Source: Sphingomonas anseongensis
GTDB lineage: Bacteria; Pseudomonadota; Alphaproteobacteria; Sphingomonadales; Sphingomonadaceae
NCBI RefSeq assembly: GCF_023516495.1
Contig: NZ_JAMGBC010000001.1
Coordinates: 744,001-808,000, forward strand
Direction: 5' to 3'
DNA: 64,000 nucleotides
Made by a program: the position numbers and the translations under genes. Positions 35,496-44,123 of the stretch are shown piece after piece (the first letter of the stretch is position 1; every line of letters begins with the position of its first letter). The notes under the pieces are model-generated. The model was not told where the DNA came from. It ran no database searches and saw only the letters and a list, made by a program, of their open reading frames with translations.

Positions 35496-37843
35496 CGCGG
35501 CGCGCGCGGGATGGTCAGTGTCACTGTGGTGCCCTTGCTCTTGCTCGACACCAGGTCGACCTTGCCGCCATGCGCCTCGACGAACTGGCGGGCTAGCGGG
35601 AGCCCGAGCCCGAGGGCAGCCTCTCCGCGCGACGGGTCGTGGTTGATCCGGTCGAAGCGATTGAACACCCGCGGCAGGTCCTTCTTGGCGATTCCCGGTC
35701 CGTTATCGCTGATCTGCACATAGGCCTGCTCTTCGTCGCCCCAGGCCTTCGCGGAGATCTTGCCGCCGCGCTCCGTGTAGGCGGCGGCATTCTCGAGAAG
35801 ATGCTCGATCGATTCGCGGAGGCGGCGAGCATCGCCCACGACGGTGCCCGAGCTTTCGGCGATGTCGGGCAGCAGCTTCTGCCCCTTCGCCTTGGTTCGC
35901 GGCTCGAATTTCTCGACCGCCATCTTGCACAGGCCCGCGATATCCACCCGCTCTCGCTCAAGGACGATTGCCGCCGAATCGCCGTGGGTAAGGTCGAGCA
36001 CGTCATCGATCAGCTTGGACAAGCGGGCGACGGACTCCAGGATCGCAGCGACATAGTCCGACGCAGCCGGCGTGAGCGTCCCAGCATAGCCCTCCGCCAG
36101 CATCTCGGCGAAGCCGCCGATCGACGTCAGCGGGGTACGAAGCTCGTAGCTCATGTTGGCGACGAAGTCGGTCTTGACCCTGTCCGCCTGCTCGAGAGCC
36201 GTGGCGCGCTCTCGAAGGGCTGCTTCGATCCGCGTTGAATCGGTCACGTCAACGAGGGTGAAAAGCGCGTTCCCGTCCGGGAGAGGAACGGCCGCGAATT
36301 CGAAATGCCGACCGTCGGTCAGCGTAATCCGCCCGTTGGCCGGCTCGCGGTCGCTGATGGTCTTGCGGACCATCTCCCTGATCTGCGCGGCGGCCGTCGG
36401 ATTGACGAGCTTGCGGGCAAGCGCCGGAACCATCTCGTCGACTCGCGGATGCTCGGCCAGCCATTCCTCGTCGAGGCCCCAGACCTGGCTGAACCGCCGG
36501 TTCCACAGGTACAGGCGGCCGTCGCTTGCAAAGACTCCGACGGCTTCGAACAGATTGTCGAAGGTCGCCGAGCGGACCCGAAGCAGCGTGTCGCGGGCGG
36601 AAGCAAGGCGGGCCTGCTCGGTCCTGTCCTCCAGGAAAAGCCTGAGCCCGCCATCGGGAAGCGGCTGGCCGACCACTCGCCAATGATCGCCGCCCGGAAG
36701 CATCCAGTCTTCCTCGATCACCTCCAGCGGGCTGGTGAACCACTCCCGCCGCTCCGCCTTCCAGGTCGGGAAGTCGCGAGTTTCCGGGACTCGATTATGC
36801 TCGCGCATCCGCTCGAGCACCCGGTCGAATTCCGGCCTTTCGCTCAGCCAGTCCCCGTCCAGCCCGGCCATTGCCGCGAACGGCCCGTTGAAGAAATCGA
36901 GGTTGCGGTCCGAATCGAACTGGGCGGCGCCCGCGGTCATCCGGTCGACAAGGTCGCGCTGCGACTGAACCTGCCGGGCAAGCTCCCCCCGGGCTTCCTC
37001 CAGATCCTGCACGTCGAGCGCAAAGCCGGCCACCGCGCCCGTCGGCAGCGGGACATTGACGATCTGGAGCATTCGCCGTTCGCCGCGGACGATTGCCGCC
37101 TGCTTGCGCGAGGTCGGCTTGCCGCTTTCGAGCGCAGCCATGGCACTGCTCTGGGCTTCGTTGACGTCGCCGATCAGCTCGCTCGATCGGGCGATCACGT
37201 CCGCGGCATCGCGGCCTTCGACCGCTTCCACGAACGCGCTGTTGACGAGGCCGAGGCTGAGGTCCGGGCCGCGGTACCACATAGGGAAAGGCGCAGCTTC
37301 GATGAGGCGCGTCAGAGCGTCGAGAGCCGCCTCCGCCTGCTCCAGCCGCTGTGCGAGCTTGGAGCGCTCAGCTTCGGCGCTGCTCGTGTCGAATAGCCAC
37401 AGCAGCATCGTTCCCGGAGGCTCCGGCGCAGGCGCCGGCGCTCCCCGAACGTCGAGGACACGGCCCGACCCTCCGACCCGTACCTGGCACTGGAACCTGC
37501 TGCTCGACAGCGCGGCTTCGCCAACGCTCTTCGCAAGCATGTCGACGTCTTCGGCGAGCAGGCCGTTGTCGCTTCCGGCGAGGTCCGACAGCGTTCGCGG
37601 CGGCTTTTCGATTCCGATCTCGCGGAGCAGCCGGGCGTCGGCTTCGATCGTCGAGTCCGGCCGAACGACCAGGGGTCGCGCTGGTGACAGCTCGACGAGG
37701 TTCTGTAGAGAGCGGGCGGCGCTGAGGATCGTGCTTGCGTCCCGCATCCGGCGGGCGGCGACGATCGACAGCGCCCCGGCGAGCAAGATCCAGAGCGCGG
37801 CCAGCGCAGCGGCGATGAAGCCGGTCGTCGCTAACGCGCTCAC
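35492..37843 (-). CDS. divL: DivL-like PAS-domain pseudokinase with Tyr in the H-box
   Basis: A 783-residue membrane-anchored sensor-kinase relative. One N-terminal helix (LATTGFIAAALAALWILLAG) is followed by several PAS domains (about residues 100-520), a DHp domain and a C-terminal HATPase (DNGPGIAKKDLPRVF; ALGLGLPLARQFVEAHGG). The usual phospho-accepting His is Tyr566 (NMSYELRTPL), the hallmark of Caulobacter DivL, an essential regulator of the CckA-CtrA phosphorelay through DivK binding. ATPase residues appear intact. It starts an operon with tsaE, amgK and murU. The downstream-of-ahcY position known from relatives is interrupted here by a TonB receptor. The DivL call is strong from motif plus synteny. 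Confidence 0.88.
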   Translation of the reverse strand: MSALATTGFIAAALAALWILLAGALSIVAARRMRDASTILSAARSLQNLVELSPARPLVVRPDSTIEADARLLREIGIEKPPRTLSDLAGSDNGLLAEDVDMLAKSVGEAALSSSRFQCQVRVGGSGRVLDVRGAPAPAPEPPGTMLLWLFDTSSAEAERSKLAQRLEQAEAALDALTRLIEAAPFPMWYRGPDLSLGLVNSAFVEAVEGRDAADVIARSSELIGDVNEAQSSAMAALESGKPTSRKQAAIVRGERRMLQIVNVPLPTGAVAGFALDVQDLEEARGELARQVQSQRDLVDRMTAGAAQFDSDRNLDFFNGPFAAMAGLDGDWLSERPEFDRVLERMREHNRVPETRDFPTWKAERREWFTSPLEVIEEDWMLPGGDHWRVVGQPLPDGGLRLFLEDRTEQARLASARDTLLRVRSATFDNLFEAVGVFASDGRLYLWNRRFSQVWGLDEEWLAEHPRVDEMVPALARKLVNPTAAAQIREMVRKTISDREPANGRITLTDGRHFEFAAVPLPDGNALFTLVDVTDSTRIEAALRERATALEQADRVKTDFVANMSYELRTPLTSIGGFAEMLAEGYAGTLTPAASDYVAAILESVARLSKLIDDVLDLTHGDSAAIVLERERVDIAGLCKMAVEKFEPRTKAKGQKLLPDIAESSGTVVGDARRLRESIEHLLENAAAYTERGGKISAKAWGDEEQAYVQISDNGPGIAKKDLPRVFNRFDRINHDPSRGEAALGLGLPLARQFVEAHGGKVDLVSSKSKGTTVTLTIPRAPR

Positions 37844-37895
37844 GCCTCAGTGATCCCCTCTGCCCATGCTCATTTCATATGCGCGAGCAGATGGC

Positions 37896-37932
37896 AAAAC
37901 AAAGGGCTGGAGAGCGACAAGCCCTCCAGCCC
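37896..37932 (-). terminator. Rho-independent terminator of the TonB-dependent receptor gene
   Basis: Stem GGGCTGGAG (37904-37912) pairs perfectly with CTCCAGCCC (37924-37932) around an 11-nt loop, and on the minus strand it is followed by TTTGTTTT. It begins 20 nt after the receptor stop and lies before the divL start, isolating divL from receptor transcription. Confidence 0.75.
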
Positions 37933-37952
37933 CTTGGTTAGTCTAGCTCGGG

Positions 37953-40900
37953 CTACTTCAGGTCGACGATGAAGCCGGCGTAGAAGAAGCGGCCGATACC
38001 GCTGTAGATGCCCGAGCCCGCGCCCGCACCGGTCAGACGCAGCGGTGGCTGACGGTCGAACAGGTTATCCACGCCCAAGTACATCTGGTACCGGTTCTTG
38101 ATCGTGAAGTTCAGACGGATGTCCGAATAGGTCACCGAGCCGGTGTTGATGCGGTCGGCGACGTCCGAATTGAACGGGGGACACTGGGTGGGGTCGATCG
38201 GATCGCACGCCGGGCCGAACGAATGCGTGTCCTCGTAATCCCAGTCGGTCATCGAACCGATGTACCGGAACGTGTACCGCAGATCGAACGGACCGATCCC
38301 GTAGCCGGCGATCATGGTGCCCGAGAAGACCGGGTCGCCGAGCTCGCTCAGCTGGCGATCACCGACCTTCGGGAACGTCGGATCGGTAAAGTTGGTCCGA
38401 TTGAGCGTGTAGGTCGCGATACCGCGGAGATCGAGACGATGGCCGTTCGCAAAGCGCTTGCGATAGGTCAGGTCGAAGTCGACGCCCCGTGAGGTCTGCT
38501 TCGCGAAGTTCACGCCCGCCGAGGTCAGCGCCGGCTCAATGAACAGCCCGAACTGGTCGCGCTGCCCGAGCAGGCTACAGTACTGGTTGTTGATGCTCGA
38601 CGCATTGAAGCAGTTGTTGAGGATCGCGTTACCGCCCAGCACCGAGATCAGGTTCGTCACCTTGATGTCGAAATAATCGGCGCTGAAGCTGAAGCCGGGG
38701 ATGAACCTCGGAGTGATGACTGCACCCAGGGTGATGCTCTTCCCGGTTTCTTCCTTCAGGTCGGGGTTACCAGCCGACGTGATCAGCGTCGTCTGAGTGT
38801 TCGCAAGGCAGTTGTGGAACGGACTGCCGACCGGTCCGGTATTAGCGGTTGGGTTTTGGGCAAAGCACGGCGAGTTCGTGCTCGTCACCGTCGTCGGAAC
38901 GCCCAGAGCCGCGCAATTGGCCGCGCGGTCAGGATCGAGATTAATCCTGGCCTGATCGCACGGGTCATTCAGCTGCGCGAAGTTCTGTGTCGGCGGCGTG
39001 AACAGATCGCTGAGCGTCGGAACGCGGACAGACCGCGACAGATTGCCGCGGAGCCGGAGATCACGAACCGGCGACCAGATGCCGTTCAGGTTCCAGGCAA
39101 AGGTGTGGTTCGCCGCAGTGTTGTAATCAGAGTAGCGCGCCGCGCCCGACACCGTCAGCTCGTGGAAGAAGGGACGGTCCTTGAGGATCGGCACTTCGAG
39201 CTCTCCGAAGATCTCCTTGACGGAGAAGGACGGCGGATCGAACTCGGGGAAGGCATTGAAGAACGTGCCGCCCGAAGCGCTGACCGGATCGGCGATCGAG
39301 TGCGCAGTTTCCTTGCGATACTCGGCACCGATCGAGAAGCCGATTGGGCCGCCCGGCAGCTCGAACCACCGACCGCTGTTGCCGCTCATGAATGCCAGCA
39401 GGTCCAGCTCGGACGCCTTCGAAAAGAGGTGCGACGTCGTGTTCGAATAGGCGATCGCCTCAGGAGACGCGCGCCCGAAACCGAACGGGTTGATCGGAAC
39501 GCAGCCAGGCGCGTCGTTCGTCGGGTCGGCATCCGCGTTCACGCCGCAGACGATGTTGCCGTTCACATCGCGGACCGCGTTGCTGGCCAGACCGAAGCCT
39601 GCGAGGTTCCCGTTCTCATCGAACAGGAGAAGGTCGTTCTTCTCGATGTTGTTCGACTTGAAGTGGCCATAGTTGGCCGAGACTTCATAATGCCAGTCGC
39701 CCAGGAAGTTGCCCTGCGCGCCGCCGACGATGCGGTAGGTCGTGCGGTGATCTTCCTCGACACGGCCGCCCCAGTCGACGTTGAAGCGGTTGAGGGGGAT
39801 CGTGTTGACGGCGGGATTGGCGCACAGGCCGAACGACTGCAGAACCGCCAGATTTTGCGCAGTCAGGAACGGGTTGTTGCAGCGGAAGCTCTGAATTCCG
39901 AAGAACTGGCTGAGCCGGGCCTGGAAGAAGCTCGGCTGGCCTTCCTGATAGACCGTCTGCTTGATGTAGCTGGCTTCGATGAACGGCTTGAAAGCGTCCG
40001 AAACATCGAAGTGTGCAAGCAGATTGGCCATGTAGCGGTTGCGGCCGACTGCAAGGTCGCCGGTTTCACGAAGCGTCGAACCGCCATTGGGGTCGTTGCT
40101 TACGATCGTTCCGCCGGTGAAGTCAGTGAAGTCCTGTTGGGGAGGGTTCGAAATAATGAGGTTCCCCGCAGGATCGAACGCGAGCACCTGGCCACCGCCG
40201 AGAAAGCCGATCGAACCGCCATTCGTGACGAAGGGGTTGCGGATGCCACAGACGAAGACGTTGTCCGGAACGCCGTTCGTATTGTCGCCGCCAGCCGTTG
40301 TGGGATCGTCCGCACCGCCATTGTCGGCCGGATTCGGCTGGAAGCCGCAGACCTCCGCCGCCCGCGGACGGTCTCGGAAGAACAGCTCGCCCGCGTGCGT
40401 ATATTCGAGGTTCAGCGCGACGTTGGCGCGGTCGTCGAAGAAGTTGCGGCCCATCGTCGCGGAAATGAAGTCGACCGGACGGTCGCCGCGGCTGGAGATA
40501 CCAGCCTGGCCGCGGATCCGGAATCCGTCGAAGTTGCGCTTGGTGACGAAGTTCACCACGCCCGCGATGGCGTCCGAACCGTAGACCGCGGATTCACCAC
40601 CGGTCACGATGTCGACCCGCTCGAGGAGGTCCTGCGGGATGTTGTCGACGTCGACGATGAAATCGCCGGGGCTGGAGGTGATGTGGCGGCGGCCGTTGAC
40701 GAGCACCAGGGTGCGCGTGGTGCCGAGACCGCGAAGGTCGAGGAAGTTCTGGCCGGCGGTGCCGATGAAGCGGCCCGAGTTCTGCTGGCTGAAGGTCGAC
40801 CGGAGCGCCGGAAGGTCGTTCAGCGCGTCACCGACGCTGGCCTGGCCCTGGTTGGTCAGCTCTTCCTGGCCTACCGAGGTGATCGGAACCGGAGACTGGA

Positions 40901-41162
40901 GGTTCGGCCGCTGGATGCGCGTTCCGGTAACGACGATCGCGCCGTTGCCGCCCGCGTTGGCCGTGGTTCCGGATTCGGTTTCGACTTCGCCCGAAACGCA
41001 ATTGTCCTGGGCCGACCCAGGTCCGTTGACCGGACAGTTGGGAGGCGTCTGGCCCGGCAGGGTTGTTGGAGCAGTAGGAGCGTCCTGTGCAAATGCCGGG
41101 GTCGCGAAAGCGACAGCAGTTGCAGAGACGCCGCACAGAAGCAGGCGTGACGAACGAAACAT
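37953..41162 (-). CDS. TonB-dependent outer-membrane receptor
   Basis: A 1069-residue outer-membrane transporter powered by TonB. The signal peptide (SSRLLLCGVSATAVAFATPAFA) is followed by a TonB-box-like region with IVVTGTRIQRPN, the plug domain (about residues 100-220; LDLRGLGTTRTLVLVNGRR; IERVDIVTGG-type VDIVTGGESAVYGSDAIAGV) and a 22-strand barrel ending in an aromatic C-terminus (FFYAGFIVDLK). The ATG at 41162 has GGGGAGG 7 nt upstream. The size and long extracellular loops match sphingomonad receptors for sugars, peptides or other nutrients; the ligand is unknown. It has its own terminator and a palindrome-rich promoter region, so it is a self-contained unit inserted between divL and ahcY. 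Confidence 0.93.
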   Translation of the reverse strand: MFRSSRLLLCGVSATAVAFATPAFAQDAPTAPTTLPGQTPPNCPVNGPGSAQDNCVSGEVETESGTTANAGGNGAIVVTGTRIQRPNLQSPVPITSVGQEELTNQGQASVGDALNDLPALRSTFSQQNSGRFIGTAGQNFLDLRGLGTTRTLVLVNGRRHITSSPGDFIVDVDNIPQDLLERVDIVTGGESAVYGSDAIAGVVNFVTKRNFDGFRIRGQAGISSRGDRPVDFISATMGRNFFDDRANVALNLEYTHAGELFFRDRPRAAEVCGFQPNPADNGGADDPTTAGGDNTNGVPDNVFVCGIRNPFVTNGGSIGFLGGGQVLAFDPAGNLIISNPPQQDFTDFTGGTIVSNDPNGGSTLRETGDLAVGRNRYMANLLAHFDVSDAFKPFIEASYIKQTVYQEGQPSFFQARLSQFFGIQSFRCNNPFLTAQNLAVLQSFGLCANPAVNTIPLNRFNVDWGGRVEEDHRTTYRIVGGAQGNFLGDWHYEVSANYGHFKSNNIEKNDLLLFDENGNLAGFGLASNAVRDVNGNIVCGVNADADPTNDAPGCVPINPFGFGRASPEAIAYSNTTSHLFSKASELDLLAFMSGNSGRWFELPGGPIGFSIGAEYRKETAHSIADPVSASGGTFFNAFPEFDPPSFSVKEIFGELEVPILKDRPFFHELTVSGAARYSDYNTAANHTFAWNLNGIWSPVRDLRLRGNLSRSVRVPTLSDLFTPPTQNFAQLNDPCDQARINLDPDRAANCAALGVPTTVTSTNSPCFAQNPTANTGPVGSPFHNCLANTQTTLITSAGNPDLKEETGKSITLGAVITPRFIPGFSFSADYFDIKVTNLISVLGGNAILNNCFNASSINNQYCSLLGQRDQFGLFIEPALTSAGVNFAKQTSRGVDFDLTYRKRFANGHRLDLRGIATYTLNRTNFTDPTFPKVGDRQLSELGDPVFSGTMIAGYGIGPFDLRYTFRYIGSMTDWDYEDTHSFGPACDPIDPTQCPPFNSDVADRINTGSVTYSDIRLNFTIKNRYQMYLGVDNLFDRQPPLRLTGAGAGSGIYSGIGRFFYAGFIVDLK

Positions 41163-41198
41163 GGAAAAACCTCCCCAAAAAAGCAGTTCAGCCCTCAT

Positions 41199-41208
41199 CT
41201 AACGTTAG
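41199..41208. promoter_or_regulatory. Short perfect palindrome in the TonB receptor leader
   Basis: CTAACGTTAG is a perfect 10-bp inverted repeat 37 nt upstream of the receptor start codon, close to its ribosome-binding site. It could be part of an operator or an RNA element, but so short a palindrome may be chance. Confidence 0.25.
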
Positions 41209-41265
41209 GCAGGGCCGCGCGGCGAAAGGAAGCTGTTTGGGGTCAATGGGTTGGGTTTTTCCGAA

Positions 41266-41287
41266 AATGTAGCATTAATGCAACATT
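41266..41287. promoter_or_regulatory. Near-perfect 22-bp palindrome upstream of the TonB receptor, candidate operator
   Basis: The core TGTAGCATTAATGCAACA (41268-41285) is symmetrical apart from one base pair, and symmetry continues one AT pair further on each side plus one more. It lies about 105-125 nt upstream of the receptor start, in a non-coding gap of 195 bp. A TTGACC at 41246-41241 on the minus strand could be a -35 but has no clear -10. The shape fits a dimeric repressor site such as LacI, GntR or similar; the regulator is not known. Confidence 0.55.
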
Positions 41288-41357
41288 CAGGTGCCGCTAG
41301 AGTCGTGTAAATGACTCAGCGTCTGGAAATCCTGGCATTGTGCGACCGAAATCGCCG

Positions 41358-42770
41358 CTAGTAGCGATAGTGCTCGGGCTTGAAGGGGCCATCCTGAGAA
41401 ACCCCGATATAAGCCGCCTGCTTGTCGTTCAGCGTGGTCAGCTTCACTCCAAGCTTGTCGAGATGTAGCCGCGCGACCTTCTCGTCGAGGTGCTTGGGAA
41501 GCACGTAGACGTCGTTCTTATACTTGTCGCCGCCGGTCCAAAGCTCGATCTGCGCAAGCACCTGATTGGTGAAGCTCGAGCTCATCACGAAGCTCGGGTG
41601 GCCGGTGGCGCAGCCCAGGTTCACAAGGCGGCCCTTGGCGAGGACGATGATCTTCTTGCCGTCCGGGAACTCGACCTCGTCGACCTGCGGCTTGATCTCC
41701 GTCCACTTCATGTTGGCCAGAGCGTTGATCTGGATTTCGCTGTCGAAGTGACCGATGTTGCACACGATCGCCATGTTCTTCATCGCCCGCATGTGGTCGA
41801 CGGTGATGACGTCCATGTTGCCGGTCGCGGTGACGAAGATGTCGGCGCGTTTGGTCGCCTCTTCCATCGTCACGACTTCATAGCCCTCCATCGCCGCCTG
41901 AAGCGCGCAAATCGGGTCGATCTCGGTGACCAGGACGCGCGCGCCGCCGTTGCGCAGCGATGCGGCCGAGCCCTTCCCGACATCGCCATAGCCGGCGACG
42001 CAGGCAACCTTGCCCGCGAGCATAACGTCGGTCGCGCGGCGGATGGCGTCGACGAGCGACTCCTTGCAACCGTAAAGATTGTCGAACTTCGACTTGGTCA
42101 CGCTGTCGTTGACGTTGATCGCCGGGAACGGGAGCTTGCCCTGCTTGGAAAGGTCATAGAGCCGGTGAACGCCCGTGGTGGTCTCTTCTGAAACGCCCTT
42201 GATCGCTTCGACGGTCTTCGTGAGGTAGCCGGGCCGCTCCTTCAGGAAGCGGTTCAGAGTGGCGGCGAAGATTTCCTCTTCTTCGTTCGACGGCTCGAAC
42301 AGCGCCTCGCCGCCCTCGACGCGAGCACCCCACAGCGCGAACATCGTCGCGTCGCCGCCGTCATCGAGGATCATGTTGGCGGTGGTGTCCTGCCCCCAGT
42401 CGAAGATCCGGGTGACGTAGTCCCAATATTCCTCGAGGGTCTCGCCCTTGATCGCGAACACCGGAGTGCCGCCGGCGGCAATGGCAGCGGCGGCATGATC
42501 CTGCGTCGAGAAGATGTTGCAGCTTGCCCAACGTACTTCGGCGCCGAGCTCGAGCAGGGTCTCGATTAGAACCGCGGTCTGGATCGTCATGTGGAGCGAC
42601 CCGGTGATCCGGGCGCCCTTCAGCGGCTTCGACTGACCATATTCCTCGCGGAGCGCCATCAGGCCGGGCATCTCGGTCTCGGCGATCTCGATCTCCTTGC
42701 GGCCGAAGTCGGCGAGCGAGATGTCCTTGACGACGTAGTCGTTGAAACGCGTGTCAGCCTGGGTCGCCAC
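41358..42770 (-). CDS. ahcY: Adenosylhomocysteinase (S-adenosylhomocysteine hydrolase)
   Basis: It hydrolyses S-adenosylhomocysteine to homocysteine and adenosine, clearing the product of all methylation reactions. The 470-residue protein has the NAD-binding motif [28 protein letters not shown], substrate residues in [13 protein letters not shown] and [13 protein letters not shown], and the C-terminus KPEHYRY. It starts with GTG at 42770, 5 nt after GGAGAG; upstream ATG at 42833 lacks this. A perfect 20-bp palindrome occupies its promoter region. In related bacteria ahcY neighbours divL. Confidence 0.97.
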   Translation of the reverse strand: MATQADTRFNDYVVKDISLADFGRKEIEIAETEMPGLMALREEYGQSKPLKGARITGSLHMTIQTAVLIETLLELGAEVRWASCNIFSTQDHAAAAIAAGGTPVFAIKGETLEEYWDYVTRIFDWGQDTTANMILDDGGDATMFALWGARVEGGEALFEPSNEEEEIFAATLNRFLKERPGYLTKTVEAIKGVSEETTTGVHRLYDLSKQGKLPFPAINVNDSVTKSKFDNLYGCKESLVDAIRRATDVMLAGKVACVAGYGDVGKGSAASLRNGGARVLVTEIDPICALQAAMEGYEVVTMEEATKRADIFVTATGNMDVITVDHMRAMKNMAIVCNIGHFDSEIQINALANMKWTEIKPQVDEVEFPDGKKIIVLAKGRLVNLGCATGHPSFVMSSSFTNQVLAQIELWTGGDKYKNDVYVLPKHLDEKVARLHLDKLGVKLTTLNDKQAAYIGVSQDGPFKPEHYRY

Positions 42771-42830
42771 GAAACTCTCCGGAAATGTGATTGGGTCGTG
42801 CCGCGCCCTAGCCCCGAAAGGCCGCGGAAG

Positions 42831-42858
42831 CAAATATAAAGAATTCTTTATATGTCAG
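42831..42858 (-). promoter_or_regulatory. ahcY promoter with perfect 20-bp operator palindrome
   Basis: ATATAAAGAATTCTTTATAT at 42834-42853 is a perfect inverted repeat. On the minus strand CTGACA (42858-42853) and TATTTG (42836-42831) flank it with 16-nt spacing, so the palindrome fills the space between -35 and -10, the classic position for a repressor. It overlaps the last 6 bp of the GNAT gene. From memory, ArsR-family SahR regulators of methionine/SAH genes use AT-rich TATAAAG-type palindromes; this identity was not checked. Confidence 0.65.
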
Positions 42859-43384
42859 GCGCAGCAAGCTCGCGCTGCATATAGACGGTGTCGAGCCACC
42901 GCTCCTTCTTCCAACCGACCGACCGAAGCCTTCCCACCTCTTCGAAGCCGAGGCTTCGGTGAAGCGCGATCGACGCTGGCTCTGCCCCGCCGATAACCGC
43001 GATCATCTGCCTGAAACCGATCGCCGCCGATCGCTGGCACAAGGATTCCAGCAGCCGCTTGCCGATGCCGCGCCCAAGCCGGTCGTGATGAACGTAGATG
43101 CTGTTCTCGCAGGTGAAGCGATAGGCGGCACGGTCGCGAAACTGGGTAGCATAAGCATAAGCGACGACCTCGCCGTCGATCGTGGCGACGAGGAACGGCC
43201 AGCCTGCGCCGGTGATCCGTGCGATCTTGGCCACAGTGTCGCCCTCCGACGGCGGGTCGGTATCGTACGACGCCGTGCCGTGAAGGACGTGGTGCGCGTA
43301 GATGTCCGCGATCGCCGCAGAATCTTCGGGCGAAACGTCGCGGATTTGGACCTCACGGGGTTGCACGGCGCAGCAACGCCGCAT
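42848..43384 (-). CDS. GNAT family N-acetyltransferase, phosphinothricin-acetyltransferase-like
   Basis: A 178-residue acetyl-CoA-dependent acetyltransferase. The motif A pyrophosphate loop is in [15 protein letters not shown] (residues about 99-113), preceded by the beta strand [12 protein letters not shown] and followed by [20 protein letters not shown]. The arrangement and length match the Pat/YncA branch, which acetylates amino-acid-like amines such as methionine sulfoximine. The long frame continuing upstream to 44044 is antisense to YqgE and rejected; the start at 43384 or a GTG at 43366 is likely. Substrate not determined. Confidence 0.85.
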   Translation of the reverse strand: MRRCCAVQPREVQIRDVSPEDSAAIADIYAHHVLHGTASYDTDPPSEGDTVAKIARITGAGWPFLVATIDGEVVAYAYATQFRDRAAYRFTCENSIYVHHDRLGRGIGKRLLESLCQRSAAIGFRQMIAVIGGAEPASIALHRSLGFEEVGRLRSVGWKKERWLDTVYMQRELAAPDI

Positions 43385-43416
43385 CTCGCCCAAACGCGCA
43401 AGGTGAAGAATTGGCC

Positions 43417-43998
43417 CTAGGCCGCGCCCGCCTCGCTCGAAAGCAGACGCGGATCGATCCCGGAGGCCTTGAACGCCCCCGCCCAGCGTTCGTCGCTGGG
43501 GGTGTCGAACAGGATCGCTTCGTCCCCGTCCGCGGCGAACCAGCCGTGGCGGGTCATCTCTTCCTCCAGCTGGCCGCTCTCCCAGCCCGCATAACCCAGC
43601 GAGACGATCCACCTCGACGGTCCGCGTCCTTCGGCGATCGCTCGAAGCACGTCGATGGTGCCCGTCATCGCGAACGGCTCGCCCGCGGCGGTGCTGACCT
43701 GGAGCGTGTCCTGCCCTCCCCAGTCGGTCGAATGGAGAACGAAACCGCGGCCCGGCTCGACCGGGCCTCCGTGGTGGACGGGGCAATCCGGCGCCTCGCC
43801 GGGGTCGAGGTCCAGCTGCTTGAGCAATGCTCGAAACCCAAGCCCTGCCCGCTTGTGGCCGATGCCAATTCCGACGGCGCCGTTCTCGTCGTGAACGCAC
43901 ATGGCGATGACCGCCCGCTCGAAGCGAGGGTCGGACATTCCCGGCATTGCCAGGAGGAGCTTGCCGGACAGGAACGGTGGACCCTGCACGAATGCCAT
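43417..43998 (-). CDS. YqgE/AlgH family protein (DUF179)
   Basis: A 193-residue cytoplasmic protein with the family features FLSGKLLLAMPGMSDPRFERAVI at the N-terminus, PVHHGGPVEPGRGFVLHS in the middle and RWIVSLGYAGWESGQLEEEM near the C-terminus. YqgE is widespread and often near the ruvX gene; function is not firmly known, though links to transcription regulation have been proposed. A start at 43998 is used (MAFVQGPPFL), with 44025 possible. It is divergent from the peroxiredoxin gene. Confidence 0.93.
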   Translation of the reverse strand: MAFVQGPPFLSGKLLLAMPGMSDPRFERAVIAMCVHDENGAVGIGIGHKRAGLGFRALLKQLDLDPGEAPDCPVHHGGPVEPGRGFVLHSTDWGGQDTLQVSTAAGEPFAMTGTIDVLRAIAEGRGPSRWIVSLGYAGWESGQLEEEMTRHGWFAADGDEAILFDTPSDERWAGAFKASGIDPRLLSSEAGAA

Positions 43999-44123
43999 GA
44001 TGGGACGGGCGCCACCGAGCCGCAAGGTCGAATAACACCGCCACGAGTTTGTTTGCCTCAGCCTTGAGAGCGCACTGGCCGAAGCCTATCTGCCGGGCTC
44101 ACCCGCCCAGCAGGAGAGGCGCA

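Noticed and set aside
38814-41150. 778-residue open frame on the plus strand across the TonB receptor
   Set aside because: It is antisense to a well-supported receptor gene, has no recognisable domain, is full of Arg and Glu, and arises from GC-rich third codon positions.
41300-41317. GAGTC...GACTC inverted repeat downstream of ahcY
   Set aside because: Only 5 bp arms with an 8-nt loop and no T-run; too weak for a terminator or operator call.
42771-42847. SAH or SAM riboswitch before ahcY
   Set aside because: I looked for a conserved pseudoknot-type leader and saw none; the visible signal is a protein-operator-like palindrome. A covariance-model search would be needed to exclude it fully.
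43385-44044. N-terminal extension of the GNAT frame
   Set aside because: It runs antisense-like through the yqgE reading frame and is Arg-rich; the GNAT fold begins after 43384.
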